A stretch of 64,000 bases of DNA from Trametes villosa (GCA_002964805.2 PUDQ02000033.1:1550001-1614000); one strand, 5' to 3'. Numbered from the stretch's first letter, positions 23,504-35,768 are shown. Numbers and translations: made by a program. The notes: generated by a model not told the origin, from the letters alone.

Positions 23504-25580
23504 CTAAGACGACTCAGTGGGCGGTGCCTCCTGTTGCCCTCCCGATGCAGCATTCCCGCCGGCAGCGCCGCCTGAGGCGTTTGCGGTCAGCTGCGCAAGG
23601 ACCATGGCGGCGTCGTTGGGCCCAGCATGTCTTGCGACATTTTTGCGACCGGTGTTCGCGCGCTCTCCGTAGACGTACCTGGAAGGGACTTGGGTCAGAT
23701 GCGGGGCCTCGTGCACAGGAGCATTGTGGTGAAAGTTTACCGCGTGTACTTCGGGAGCACCTCGTCAGCGAAGGTTTGGACTTCGAGGTATTGTACGATA
23801 GTGTAGAAGAACGCTTCGCCGTCGAAAACGTCGGGATCCTGATCATCCCACTTGGGGACTGTACCTAGAATGAAATGGACCTGCCGGCCGCAGGCGTCAT
23901 CAATACGGACCAGAGAGGGAATCGGAGGCGACGTACCAAACAGGCAATGTACCCGATGCTCTGCGCCTTGACAGATGTAATCGCGTGCTTGCGTGATATT
24001 GATGGGCGCCCGCTACCCTGGAGCCCAGGTGCCTTCGTGACGGCCGAAGCGCCTTCGAAGACGCATCGCAGCGACTAATAGGGGAGCTGAGATTGAATGA
24101 CACTAAGCTGAGATAATCGGAACGACTTACCGACATCAGCAGCTTGCTCTCAAGCAAACCCTCGGTCAAACTAGGTGCACCATCAACAAGTGAGGGGTCG
24201 GCGTCGTCGTAGAGCAGGTTAGGTAGGCTTTCATGACCGAACGTGAGATCTCCGGAGATGACGCGGTCACGGAACCTGGGATGTGGCCGTGAGCTCTAGC
24301 AGCACTCTATATAGAAGAACGTACCCGTCCGGATCCCGGTTGAAGTCATGAAGCATGCGGCGGGGTGCGAGGAGACGTGCTGTTCGTTCATTGTAGAACC
24401 CCCAGTGCTCTCGGTTGCCGTCCAGGGCTTGGCCGGTGGTAGTCACAAGCCAGGTCAGCACATACTTCTTGAGCGAGTTGATATCGGACGACCGCCCTTG
24501 GCGTGCATGAAAGTCCACCTAGGGGGATGTCAGGTTCGCTGGGATCACCGATCGCTGTATGTAGGATGAAAACTCACAAAGTCGCCGAGTAGGGTCACAT
24601 CCAGGGGATGTTCTTCAAAGAGGGGGAGCATAGGCCGAAGGAACGGCGCCATGTCCACAAGCCAGTTGAATAGCTCGACGTATCTGTCACGAGTGGCTGC
24701 CGGGCTACGATACGCATGAGTATGTGAACGACATGGATAGAATACCTTACCATTCTCTGAGCGCCTCGTGGCGCCGCTTTGCGTCCTCAAGGTCCTGACT
24801 GGTGGAGATGATGAAGCCGATTGACACAGCTTGGCTCACAGAGATGTAGGCGCCATGGAAGCGCATACACATACGAGCGAGATGCTGCAACTTGCCGGCC
24901 GGACGCTTGGAAGATCTGGGGACAACACACCCGATGGTTAACAGCACGACATGACCGGAGATCGGAGGACATACGGGGTGGACCAACGCTTAGTATCCCT
25001 CGCGAGCTCCAAGTCCTCCATCATGACAACGTACTGCTCCTGGACGTGAGTTGGGATCGTACTCGCCGGCGTGAGTGAGCCTGTAAAAGGATCTTCCTCT
25101 GCATCGATATCTTGTGCACCGCTGTGCATGCTGGGAGGTGTCCGAGGGCGAACGGGCGGAGGACGCGGGCTCGCTGAACGCCTTCGGGCTAGATCAGAAT
25201 TGGCAGCACCATTCCCCTGGAAGGGAGTAAGCCGCTCGTGCTGGACGGTAGGTGTTCTTGTAGGCAGGCGGGAGTGGTTGAAGCTACCAGGAAGCGCTTG
25301 TGCAGGAAACTGAGCTGAGCGGAATACCGGGGACTGAGATCGGCGGCGAGACGGCAAATCCCCGTCGCGATGACCACGCTGGCGGGTGTAGTCCTCGTTG
25401 CGGCGCGAACTCTGGTAACTTTGAAACACCATGAGGTTGAGGACGAGCTCGCTGGATGCAAGGCCCAAGACTTACTCTCGCCGAAGTGAAAAACTCGCCA
25501 TCTTGGTGTAAAGGGTGGGATGTTGTGGATTCTGTGGACGCTGCGAGAGAGAGACGAGACGAGGAGGTGGGACTGCACAT
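23504..25580 (-). CDS. DUF6698-family protein
   Basis: Start chosen at 25580 (MCSPTSSSRLSLAASTES), stop TAG at 23504-23506 after APPTESS. After a disordered N-terminus (SYQSSRRNEDYTRQRGHRD, then DPFTGSLTPASTIPTHVQE) come SSKRPAGKLQHLARMCMRFH, YVELFNWLVDMAPFLRPML, DFHARQGRSSDINSLKKYV, EHWGFYNERTARLLAPRRM, FRDRVISGDLTFGHESLPNL, the family core GRPSISRKHAITSVKAQSIG with YIACLF, and FDGEAFFYTIVQYLE. This order (K-x-xV-x-xW helix, GFN-like ARLL-P, H-x-ITS-x-xA-x-SI-x-YIA, FFY-x2-VxYLE) is that of DUF6698, found in very many copies in Agaricomycetes. The C-terminal tail is Gly/Ala/Asn-rich. Introns are short and in frame as far as traced. Function unknown; its setting between transposases suggests it may travel with them. 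Confidence 0.68.
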
Positions 25581-26084
25581 CTCTGAGGAAATCAGGGAGA
25601 TTTTATGGTGCCTCAATGCAGCAAACAAGGTTGGAACACGGTTTATCGTGGTGCACGCTCGTTGCTTGATGAGCGCAAGCGGCAGAGATATTAAGCGCCC
25701 ACGCGCCGCCTCTTCTGCCACATCCGGCGTCGCAGTCCTGACTCCTGAGCTTCATCTCTGCCATGCTCTCCGCTTGCTACCTGGTGTCGCTACTATAGAC
25801 GCAACAACTCGGCGGGACGAGCTGCAACTCAAAGCCATGATGTGGATAAGCGCGTTGAGGTGCGCTATCCGTCACGTAGCACTAGGTTTTGTTGGTCTCA
25901 CAAACATTCCTCCCTTAGCAGCAATATCCACGATTCGGCTCGGCCTAGGTCATCCTCATCACGCTGACGGACCCTCCCGCTCGACTCTCTACCTCTGTAT
26001 TGCTTTCCTTCCACCACCTTGGGCACACCTGCACGCCGCCCCCTAATCCCCGAAGGCCTCGTTGCACTGGAATACTCCAAACCG
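25581..26084. promoter_or_regulatory. divergent promoter region of the DUF6698 gene and the 26085 gene
   Basis: 504 bp between two head-to-head start codons. No clear TATA box is seen; TTAAGCG near 25690 and a CT-rich stretch near 25975-26030 are the only notable elements. The arrangement would allow co-expression of the two genes. Confidence 0.4.
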
Positions 26085-26790
26085 ATGGACAACCTCTCTG
26101 TAAGGAGTACCGAGGAGGACCATGAGGGTAGCATCGGTGAGTGACAATCTGCATTTGGCGTTAATTGCGCCGTTCATCTCATCTTTCATAGATAGCATTC
26201 ACTCCGAGTCGGACTACCTCGCGCGCACCCCAGAGCGCCATCCTTCCCCCGAGCTGGACTTTACGGACTACTCATCGTGGTCTCAGGGCGATACACCTCC
26301 TCACCGCCGGCATCTCCACCACAACACCTTCGCACCCGACGAGCTTGCACCGTTACCCCCTTCTACGTGGACAGCCGCGGACGAACGTCGGCTGCATGCC
26401 GTCTTAGCTGGTCAACGTTACGCCGCCGGAGAGCCCCCTACGTCCCTCCCACTTCTCCGACGATTTGTGCCGGCTTTCGAGGCGCCACGCTACATTCGCC
26501 TGTTTGGGGACGTCACTGCCGCGGACAAGGCGGCTGCACACGCATTTCGGCAGGCCTGCTCGGAGGCCGCAGTCCAGGGGCGTTTGCCGGACACCCATAT
26601 GACGGCTGTGGAGAAGGAATGTATAGGCTTGTTTGGACTTCTTGCTCTCTTGACACTTTGTGTAGCTAGGGACTTTGCGTCTCGGGATATGGGTGACTGG
26701 CGGCAGAGAGTGGATGATATGCGACGTCTGGTTGACGCGGTAGAAGCACTCGGGGAAGTGGAAGAGACTCTGCTGTATAGTATCTCATGA
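26085..26790 (+). CDS. small hypothetical protein of the transposon island
   Basis: Start at 26085 (MDNLSVRSTEEDHEGSI). An intron of about 50 nt (GTGAGT...TCATAG) leads to DSIHSESDYLARTPERHPSP, an acidic Pro-rich segment, then a helical part: STWTAADERRLHAVLAGQRY, LPLLRRFVPAFEAPRYIRLF, AAHAFRQACSEAAVQGRL, VEKECIGLFGLLALLTLCVA, DWRQRVDDMRRLVDAVEAL, ending TLLYSIS at the TGA 26788-26790. About 215 residues. No family recognised. The C-terminal two thirds look all-helical with one hydrophobic helix. It is divergent from the DUF6698 gene and lies 294 bp before the Plavaka gene on the same strand. Confidence 0.5.
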
Positions 26791-27084
26791 GAGACTACAG
26801 TACTATTACTATCCTGCCATGTTCCTTACACTGCGCGAATTGCTTCGGGCCCAATATCTTCAGTATATCACCGGGATTCTGAGTGAAGGAGGTGGACGGC
26901 GGACGGCTTGTGTCCGTATTTGGGCATGCGGAGCAGGCGAGTTGCAGAAGCGCCGAGATACCATATCTTGCCCAGAACCCTCATCGGAGTCCTTCCCGTG
27001 CGGCTGTCTGTTCTCCCAGTCGCTGCCCTCTCGGGGATGCGGTACCTCTTCTTGCTGCTCATATGTGTCTTGTGTGTCTGGACA

Positions 27085-30000
27085 ATGAAGACCAACTGCG
27101 CCGGCTGCGGGAAGCTTTTCACCTCCGTCAAGAAACACCAGAAGGCATGCGACGAGTGGAAGGAGCTCTTCGGAGGCAATCGCACCAAACGCCGCCTTGA
27201 GGCGCAGGAGGAAGAGCGGCGGGCCAAGCTACAGCGTTTACAGGAGGAACGTGTAGAAGAGGCTGCGAGGTTACGACACTTAGAGGAAGATCGCGCGCGG
27301 GCGGAGGTACGTTGTAACTTGCAATACAGGCAAACAACACACCCTCTCACACACTGAGATATCCAGGCGCAGCAGGAGATGGCGCAACATATTGAAGTCC
27401 CCTCTTACAGTCGAGTCGGCCGCCAGCGGCGTGCTCCGCGGCGATTGCAGGACATGACTCCAACGTCCCTTGCGGGCATACCAGAACATATTCCCCGACC
27501 ACTTCCTCGCGCGCGACCACCATCACCTACCGTAGAAGATGTGCCTGATGTATCCAACTCCACCCCCGAGGCAATGCATCCCCCTCATCTACCGTTACCG
27601 CGCTCCATCGACACTAAGCCCAACCGCTTTCGTGTGTTTCGCCGGTACACGTATGCGCCTGCCCATGACCCTGAGGAAGGTCTCCCTCTTGACGCATTTA
27701 CCGACATGGCCACGCGTGCGCGTCCCCCGGATCTTACTCGTCGACACCTGCGTCCGTTTGGCACACAGTGCAGCTCTGACACTCTCTTCGCGCCGTTTCT
27801 CAACGCTACCGTCTTCCGACTCATGCGCTGGTTCTACTCGGGATCTGTGGTCAAATCAGCTCAAGAACTCGATAGGCTCGTCAATGAAGTACTCCTAGCG
27901 GATGACTTCGAGCAGCAGGATCTTCGCGACTTCAGCGCGAAGCAAGAGTTCGAACGCATGGACGCTGCACATCGGGCTGACACAGCATTTCCACCGGACG
28001 ATGGCTGGCGCGAGGCTTCGGTGAAGATTCCACTCCCTAAGGAGAAGGTCGAGCACACGGCGGAGGAAGCAGCCCCGACGTTTGAGGTCAAGGGTGTCTT
28101 CTATCGCCCTCTGCTCCAGGCCGTTAAGGCTGCATGTATGGACACTCTTGCGGCTCGCCACCACTGGGCTCCCTTCAAATTCCTCTTTTCCTCGTCTACA
28201 GCAGACACACCCCCTGAACGGCTATACTCAGACGCATATACAGCCGATCGCGTCCATGAACTGGACGCCGAGATCCAGACGAAAGCGCTGAAAGATCGCG
28301 AGCCTGACGACGCCCCCGACCTTGAATACGCTGCGGTGCCCATCATGGCGTACTCGGATTCCACTCATCTCACTAGTTTTGGGTCGGCATCGCTCTGGCC
28401 GATCTATTTCCATCTTGCAAACCTCACGAAGTACCTCCGTGCTATGCCTTCTGCTTTTGCGGCACATCATCTGGCGTACATCCCCTCGGTATGTCGCACG
28501 GTCACGTCTTCGGAGCTGAAGCTTGTCAGCTAACTGGTGCACAGTTGCCGGATACAATCCAGGCTACATATCAAGATGCATTCGGCGAGCCGGCGAGTGC
28601 TGCCATCCTCCGCTGGTGCAAGCGTGAGCTCATGCAGCAAATATGGCTCCTTCTCCTGGACGACGACTTCATCCACGCCTACGTTCACGGAATCATCGTT
28701 CAATGTGGCGATGGGATAACCCGCCGGATCTTCCCGCGCTTTCTCTCATACTCGGCCGATTATCCAGAGAAGTACAAGTTCTGCGTCTACTTCGCTCCGC
28801 ATGCTAGCTGACGCAGAGCCATGTGAACAGATGCTTGATTGCATGTACGCGCTTCCTTGCCCGTAGCCCATGCCCCGACTGCTTGGTGGAGAAGTCTCGT
28901 ATACACCTCATGGGCACCAAGCAAGACCTCGCCGCCCGCCTCAGCCAACCCCGCGTCGACTCACATCCCCTCCGTTCAGCACTCGCCCGGGTACGGCAAT
29001 GGATTTTCGGCCGGGGCACTTCGCCGGAGAGCAAACACGTCGAGAGAGTCCTCGGGCCCACGTCGACAGCACCCAACCAGAGCGCCTTCTCACGCCGGCT
29101 CTCTCAGTTCGGCGTCGACGTCTACCGCCTCCTGGTCCCGGATATCATGCATGAGTTCGAGCTGGGTGTATGGAAGTCAACATTAGCCCACCTTCTCCGC
29201 ATTCTCGTTGCCGCAGGTGGAGACCATATACAGGAGATGAACCGGAGGTACGTTTTGCATTATATATTACTTTCGCCGCCGCTGACCTCCTGCCTGTACA
29301 CCAGATTTTCCCGCATCCCGACTTTCGGAAGAGACACCATACGAAGGTTTGGCGCCAACGTTGCAGGTCTGAAGAAGTTGGCTGCACGCGATTACGAGGA
29401 TCTTGTCCAGGTACGTCTCTTACTTCACCAGCTCCCTCAGTCGCGGCTAAGCTGTCATCTATAGTGCGCCATTCCAGCGTTTGAAGGGCTGCTTCCCTCT
29501 CCACACGACCGCCTGGTGCGTAAGGTTTTGTTCCGCTTAGCCACCTGGCACGCGCTGGCAAAACTGCGGCTTCACTCCGAGAGCACCCTCCACTTCTTCG
29601 AGAAGGCGACGGGTCTCCTTGGCCACGCGATGCGGGAGTTCATGAACAAGGTCTGCCCGGAATACGACACCCGCGAGCTCGACAAAGAAGTTGCCGCCCG
29701 GCATCGACGTCGTTCTCGCGCCGCGCATAAGGGAGGGCGAAAAGGGAAGGGCAACTCGAGCTCCGCGCAGCCACCGGCTTCAGCCACTGGTACGACCGCA
29801 AGCGACACCGGCTCAAAGCGGAAGGTCTTCGAACTCAACACGTACAAGTATCACCGGCTGGGCGACTATCCGCGCACGATCCGCAATCATGGAACAACGG
29901 ACAGCTACACGACGCAGACTGTAAGTGCTTATTTAGTGATATACTTCACGTTGCTGACCTAGTCGTAGTGTGAGCTCGAGCATCGGCGAGTCAAACGCTT

Positions 30001-31631
30001 CTACGTGCGCACCAACAAGAATGCACGATTCGTCTCGCAAATTGCACAACACCAGCACCGCGAAGCCATAGTGAATTGCACAGACAGACGTGTAGCGCCG
30101 GAACGCACTCGTGATAGGCCATTCCGGCGTCGGAAGCACACCAAGGCGCGGGCTTCGGGTCGCATACCCCACGATACCATGAGCGGCGACTCTCCTTCGA
30201 TTGATGAGTCCCTCGGGCCCGGCTCGCCCGAGGAACACATTCGGATGTCGGTGGAGCAGCGGAATTGGGTCGGCCTGCGCGCGTTCGTCGCCGCCAATCG
30301 CGGCGATCCAGCTGTCCATGTTAGTGATTCCAAACAGCGCCCCATGCTGCTCGCGCGGGCCATCTTGTCCATCTGATCTCCATCCGTTATTGCAGGATTT
30401 CATCCCCAAGCTTCAAGCCCATGTTCTCGCACGTCTAACCGGCCGCTCTTCAGAAGAGGACGGTTGGGCCCCATCCCTCGAGGAGCGCGATACCCTACGC
30501 ATTCGGCACGAACGGATGTATGTACACAAGGCCATGCGGGTCAACTATACGACGTACGACATGCGTCGCGCGCAAGACTCGATCAACTCCCGCTCACACG
30601 CCGACATCATGATGCTAGCACCCTCCCGAAGTCCCCACCCCTATCTCTACGCCCGCGTCCTCAGCATCTTCCATGTCAACGCATACATCCATCGAGACGG
30701 CCAGGAAGACCCTGATCCACAGCGCGTCCCGATCCTCTGGGTACGGTGGTTCAATCTAGACCACACAGCTCCTTGGGGGTTCGACGCCTGTCATCTGCCT
30801 CGACTGGCATTTGCTCCCCTCGACGACGATCCTTTCAGTTTTGTAGCACCTGACCAGCTCTTACGTGCCGTTCACATCATCCCCGCTTTCGCGCACGGGA
30901 AGTCAGACGGTGCACTTCCCGGAATCAGCATAGCACGCGCTGCCGATCCTGAGGCCGACGATGAAGACTACAAGTACTACTATGTGGGCATGTGCGTCAA
31001 ACCTGCCCGTTCCGCTCATTCCGGAGCTACGTGCTGATTCCTATTGCATCCCAGGTTCGCCGACCGTGACCTGTTCATGCGCTATCTCGGTGGCGGAGTC
31101 GGTCACCGGCAAGCCGACGACATTCCCGAGCTGCAATCCGTCCACTTTGAACCCGAGGATGAAGAGGTTGTGTCTCCCCCATCTCCGGCTCCCGGCGCCG
31201 TTGAATCCTCGACCTCCTCAGAGGTGATCATCGCCGACAGACCCTCAGAAGAAGGTACCACGGAAGGAGCAGCTATCGGTACTGGCGCGGAGCAAACACC
31301 TCGCCTGATCATCCGGATACCGCCGCGTCCGGCTGCCCTTCCACCCTCGTTTGAGCTCGCTGAGGAACCAGACGAACATGACTCGGACGCGCCAGCCGCC
31401 GACGACGGAAGCGACATCGACACTGACGAAGCTCTCGACTATGGCTATGTGTCTTCTGGGTCAGACGACGACTCGGATCCCACACCGGCAGAGACGGTCG
31501 CAGGCGGCAGAGATCAAGATCACGCCGGTGGAATCAGCGGTGGAGAGTACTACAGCAGCGAAGATGAGGAGTGCGAGCAGCTGAGTGAAGGCGAGGACGA
31601 CTTCGCGCTAACAGGGTTCGCCTCATTGTAG
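27085..31631 (+). CDS. Plavaka-type transposase (CACTA/KDZ-related)
   Basis: Start at 27085 (MKTNCAGCGKLFTSVKKH), giving a C-x2-C...H-x3-C finger followed by an acidic/Arg coiled coil (RRLEAQEEERRAKLQRLQEE). Intron GTACGT...TCCAG leads to RQRRAPRRLQDM. The transposase core follows: YSDAYTADRVHELDAEIQ, VPIMAYSDSTHLTSFG, SLWPIYFHLANLTKYLRAMP, AFAAHHLAYIPSLPDTIQ, RELMQQIWLLLLDDDFIHAY, GDGITRRIFPRFLSYSADYP, SPCPDCLVEK, VPDIMHEFELGVWKS, RIPTFGRDTIRRFG, FELNTYKYHRLGDYPRTIR and TCELEHRRVKRFYVRTNKN. The acidic C-terminus ends LTGFASL. All candidate acidic catalytic residues (YSDSTH, YSADYPEK) remain. I traced the frame through at least eight introns with no stop or frameshift, so the gene looks intact. 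Plavaka elements are known from Agaricomycete genomes. Confidence 0.88.
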
Positions 31632-31852
31632 GCATTTCTCTTAGACAGTCCCATATGTGTTACAGCCTGTACTTTCGCGGCTTTGAGTGCAGAATCGAGC
31701 CCGTTGCTGTGTGCCGAGCCATTTCTATGTCGCCGCGTTACAAAACTGGACGGCTCCTAATCGCCCGATTATAAGCAGTGTAATCGATGCATTCATGCAG
31801 TAATTACGGGCTGGATTCGTAAGGGCGCCCAGTAAATATAAGTGCGTACATG

Positions 31853-31883
31853 CGATGGCAAGCGACCGCCCCACTTGCCATCG
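31853..31883. repeat. perfect 10-bp inverted repeat downstream of Plavaka
   Basis: CGATGGCAAG at 31853-31862 and CTTGCCATCG at 31874-31883, with an 11-nt spacer. It is 222 bp after the transposase stop codon. It could be an RNA hairpin of the 3' UTR or a subterminal site of the element. Confidence 0.5.
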
Positions 31884-32954
31884 ACAAACGTCAAACGGCT
31901 TTTCGCTGATGTTCACGCGGTGAATGACAGGAGAGCCACCGCTCGCTTCCACCATCTCTGCATCGCAATGAGCACGAAAGCTCGCTAGCCTCGGGTCATC
32001 CCATGGATGGCGCACCTTGCTGGACACCTGCCCGGACGTCCGCCTGAATTTGGGCCGAATGCATGAAGGCGTCAGTCCAGCATAGAGCTAGGATTGTGTC
32101 ATCGAGGTGCATCCAGGTACGCCCTGGGGTGTATATTGCATAGCTTCCGTCGGAGACGCATCGCTGCCAGCGGAGATCCGCTGGATAACGTTCCTCCGTT
32201 GGCTGGGCCGATCATCCACGGTAGTGGTTTAGGCGCGGAGTCATGGAGAAGTCGCGTCTGCAGAAGCCGCTGCACATCCAGCCAGCCAAGACAGCAGCCA
32301 AGCAGAGTTGACCGGGGAACAGGCGGTGGCCATACCAGCAATGGAGGCAGGCCGCAGAAGACACGAGCTGGCCGAGGTTTATCGTAGTCGAGTCAGTGCG
32401 CGGTCTGTGGCCGGTCGGGGAGAGTCTCGACGGACAAGCCCGAGGCCGGCGGCTCGTCCCTCTGGATCGGCGGTTCGCGATTTTCGCGGACCCGGCGGCG
32501 GGCGCGCGCGGGCGCTTGTCAGGCGGGAGTCGCGCGACACAACCCGATATGGTAACGTAGTTCCACCTCCAGTCACGTGAACTGGCGCAACCAGGATGGA
32601 CGATGGCGTGCTTGTGAGCCGAAATGTTTTCATGCGCGACGCTGACGCTGCAGATGAATAAACATGGCCAGAAATTACACGGCTTCGCTCTCCTCGACCT
32701 CCAGGACGACGACCAGCTCATCCGAACGCTTTCAGAGGCCGGACGCGTTTACAGCAGACCTCAACCACTGACCGCCCCGACGCGCCCTCTCACACTCCCC
32801 GCGCCCCGGCTGTTCCGCTGTGCCGTAATAGCGTGCTAGCGGCGCTGCGTCTACTCATTCGTCAGGGCCGTTGCGACATCACCTATCATCGAGATCTTGT
32901 GCCTGGCGTGTCTTTCCCCCGCCAACCCCCCCTGCGCCACGTCTGGGCGGCCGC

Positions 32955-32960
32955 TATATA
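32955..32960 (+). promoter_or_regulatory. TATA box of sulfate permease 1
   Basis: TATATA 56-61 nt before the ATG at 33016, inside GCCGCTATATAGTCGAC, followed by a CT-rich leader and an optimal start context CCACCATGG. Confidence 0.65.
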
Positions 32961-33015
32961 GTCGACTCTCGCGAACGTCAAACACCGGCCACTTCCCTCC
33001 CTCTCCTCTGCCACC

Positions 33016-35768
33016 ATGGTCTCGCTGGTAGAAAAGGCGAAGAGCATCGGAAAGCGCATTATCGGCCAGCCAGACGAGCCCGTCCCCGTCGTCTCCGTCA
33101 AGGACTGGGTCGGCAACCTCTCCTCGAACCCGCGGCGGGATGTGCGTGCTTCGCGTACTAACTCCGAAAGAATCGCAATTCACTCACCGCGTTCTAGGCG
33201 CTGCGATACGTTGAGAGCCTCTTCCCTATCGTAGGATGGATCACGCGATACAGTACGCCCACTGTTTCACCTCGTTGCGATCGAAGCCCCCACACTGACA
33301 CCGCCTGCCTGCAGACTTCGGGTGGCTGTACGGTGATGTTGTCGCTGGCCTTACGGTCGGTATCGTTGTGGTGCCGCAGAGCATGTCCTATGCTCAGGTA
33401 TGTTCTCTGTCGACGTGGTCAGTGTGCTGCGGTTGATCACGCTTGTACCTTCAGATTGCGACGCTGCCTACCCAATACGGTCTCTACTCTGCTTTCGTCG
33501 GCGTCCTTATCTACTGCGTAGGTCTTTACACCCCCAACCTCCAGGCGCACACGCTTACCCGTTGTATCAGCTGTTCGCTACGTCCAAGGATGTTTCTATC
33601 GGTCCCGTTGCTGTCATGTCCCTCACGGTCTCTCGGATTATCGCAAGCGTCAACGAGCACCACCCAGACCAATGGCCTGGGCACCAGATTGCTACGACAG
33701 TGGCTTTCATCTGTGGTTTCATCGTCCTGTGCATCGGTCTCCTCCGTCTCGGGTGGCTCGTCGAGTTCATCCCTGCGCCCGCAGTCAGTGGCTTCATGAC
33801 AGGCTCCGCCATCAACATTGTGGCAGGCCAAGTCCCGGGTCTGCTTGGCGAGACTGGTTTTGAGTACGTGTCTCCCACTATCTATTCCATATTGCTTTTG
33901 ACAGCGCCCCCTAGCACCCGCGCTTCGACGTACAAGGTCATCATCAACTGCCTCAAGTTCCTCCCCGTGACGAAGCTCGACGCAGCCTTCGGTATCACAG
34001 GACTTGTCTCCTTGTACCTCATCCGCATTATCTGCGACCAATTGGCAAAGCGCTACCCTAGAAGACGTGAGCTCCCCCGCCGTCTCCCACCGGACCTTTC
34101 TAACCGCTATTTTTGCAGAGAGACTGTTCTTCTTCATCTCCGTCTTCAGGAACGCCTTCGTCATCGTGGTCCTGACCATCGCGTCCTGGCTGTACTGCCG
34201 CCACCGCAAGAGCAAGTCTGGCAAGTACCCGATCAAGATTCTCCAGACCGTCCCCCGAGGCTTCCAGCATGTCGGCCCTCCCGTCATCGACAGCGAGCTC
34301 ATCTCTGCCATGGCGGGCGAGCTCCCCGTTGCGACGATCATCCTGCTTCTGGAGCACATTGCCATTTCGAAGTGTATGTCTTATGGTATCCTCCACGTCG
34401 AGCCTGTTGCTTACTTCGGCCGTACAGCGTTCGGTCGTCTCAATGGCTACAAGATCAACCCCAACCAGGAGCTCATCGCCATCGGTGTGACGAACACCAT
34501 CGGCACGGTGTTCGGTGCCTACCCCGCGACCGGCTCCTTCTCGCGCTCTGCCCTTAAGTCCAAGTCCGGCGTGCGCACCCCCGCCGCGGGCATCCTCACC
34601 TCCATCGTCGTCATCGTCGCGCTCTACGGCCTCACGCCCGCCTTCTTCTGGATCCCGAGCGCGGGCCTCTCCGCCGTCGTCATCCACGCCGTCGCGGACC
34701 TCGTCGCCTCGCCCAAGCAAGTGTACGCGTTCTGGCGCGTGTCCCCGCTCGAGTTCGTCATCTGGCTCGCCGCGGTGCTCGTCACGGTCTTCACGACGAT
34801 CGAGAACGGGATCTACACGTCCATCTGCGCGTCGCTCGCGCTGCTGCTCGTGCGCATCGCGCACCCGCGCGGCTACTTCCTCGGCCGCGTGTCGCTGCAC
34901 TCGGAGAAGGCACCCGTGCGCGAGGTCTTCGTGCCGCTCACGCAGCGCCCGGGTGTCCTGCACCCCGCCGTCAAGGTCGAGCCGCCCCCGCCGGGCGTGG
35001 TCGTGTACCGGTTCGAGGAGAGTGCGCTGTACCCGAACATCTCGCTCCTCAACGACGCGCTCGTGGACCACGTGAAGAAGAACATGCGCCGCGGGAAGGA
35101 CATGAGCAAAGTGAGCATGAGCGACCGCCCGTGGAACGACCCTGGCCCGAAGCCTGGTCGCGATGAGAACGCGGACAACCTCCAGAAGCCCGTCCTCCAC
35201 GCTATCGTGCTCGACTTCTCTGGAGTGTAAGCATTGTTGTCCGCTACTCGAAATACTGAAGCTGACTGTTTCCTCTAGTTCCCACGTCGATACCACCGCC
35301 GTGCAGGCCCTCATTGACACTCGCAACGAAGTCGAGCGCTGGGCTGACAAGCATGTCGAGGTACGTTCACGGCCTAATACTGTTTCTTTGCGCAACAGCT
35401 CATCAACATTCGTTTTACAGTTCCACTTCGCGACTATCCTCTCGCCCTGGATCCGCCGCGCGCTCATCGCCGGTGGTTTCGGCACTGGCGCTCCCTCTTC
35501 CCGCTCGCCCGCCGAGATCGCCCCGGTCGTCCCGTACCGCGGCGGCCGCAGGACGCTGCCCGAAAAGCACAAGGCGGCGGACATCGAGGCCATCGACGAG
35601 ATCACGGAGGAGTCCGAGGGCCCGATCGTGCCTGAGGACACGCCCTACTTCCACTTCGACCTCATCTCGGCCGTGCACGCGGCGGAGGCGGGCCTGAACC
35701 AGGAACGCTCCGCGCAGTCGAGCCTGCACAAGAAGCCGTCGGTGTCGCAGACTGACGTGTCTGAGTGA
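33016..35768 (+). CDS. SulP-family sulfate permease, copy 1
   Basis: Plasma-membrane anion transporter of the SulP (SLC26/SUL1-SUL2) family, about 770 residues. Start 33016 (MVSLVEKAKSIGKRIIGQP). Spliced segments in order: WLYGDVVAGLTVGIVVVPQ, SMSYAQIATLPTQYGLYSAF, FATSKDVSIGPVAVMSLTVS, FIPAPAVSGFMTGSAINIV, FFFISVFRNAFVIVVLTIAS, GVTNTIGTVFGAYPATGSFS, LTPAFFWIPSAGLSAVVIHA. The cytosolic STAS domain follows: VVVYRFEESALYPNISLLND, AIVLDFSGVSHVDTTAVQA, LIDTRNEVERWADKHVE. The C-terminal tail ends SVSQTDVSE at 35768. Introns of 45-65 nt interrupt it, including ones after SMSYAQ, FSGV and ADKHVE. All expected membrane segments are present. A close paralogue lies tail to tail at 39.3-42.1 kb, and the TACO1 gene is between them. 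Confidence 0.93.

Larger units (their letters stand above)
13964..31631. mobile_element. transposon-rich island (CACTA/tnp2 plus Plavaka)
   Basis: About 17.7 kb holding a tnp2 transposase gene at the left and a Plavaka transposase gene at the right, both on the + strand. Between them are two minus-strand genes of families that are strongly expanded in basidiomycete genomes, and one small + strand gene. The coordinates are those of the outermost transposase codons. True element ends, terminal inverted repeats and target-site duplications could not be fixed by eye, and it may be two nested or adjacent elements rather than one. Confidence 0.55.
31632..33015. other. intergenic, right flank of the island
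   Basis: About 1.4 kb with no supported gene; frames on either strand up to about 170 codons lack family features. It holds the hairpin at 31853-31883, and near its right end the promoter of the sulfate permease. The right end of the Plavaka element should lie here or just beyond, but I could not recognise a terminal repeat. Confidence 0.4.

Noticed and set aside
13964..31631. Starship-type giant element
   Set aside because: No tyrosine recombinase (DUF3435) gene at either end; the transposases are tnp2 and Plavaka DDE types.
13964..31631. TET/JBP dioxygenase gene, which accompanies some KDZ-type elements in basidiomycetes
   Set aside because: No HxD...H dioxygenase pattern with the expected neighbours was found in any frame of the island.
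34100..35641. 513-codon open frame antisense to sulfate permease 1
   Set aside because: Arg/Glu/Asp/His-rich composition and exact overlap with a conserved gene; the mirror of GC-rich codon use.
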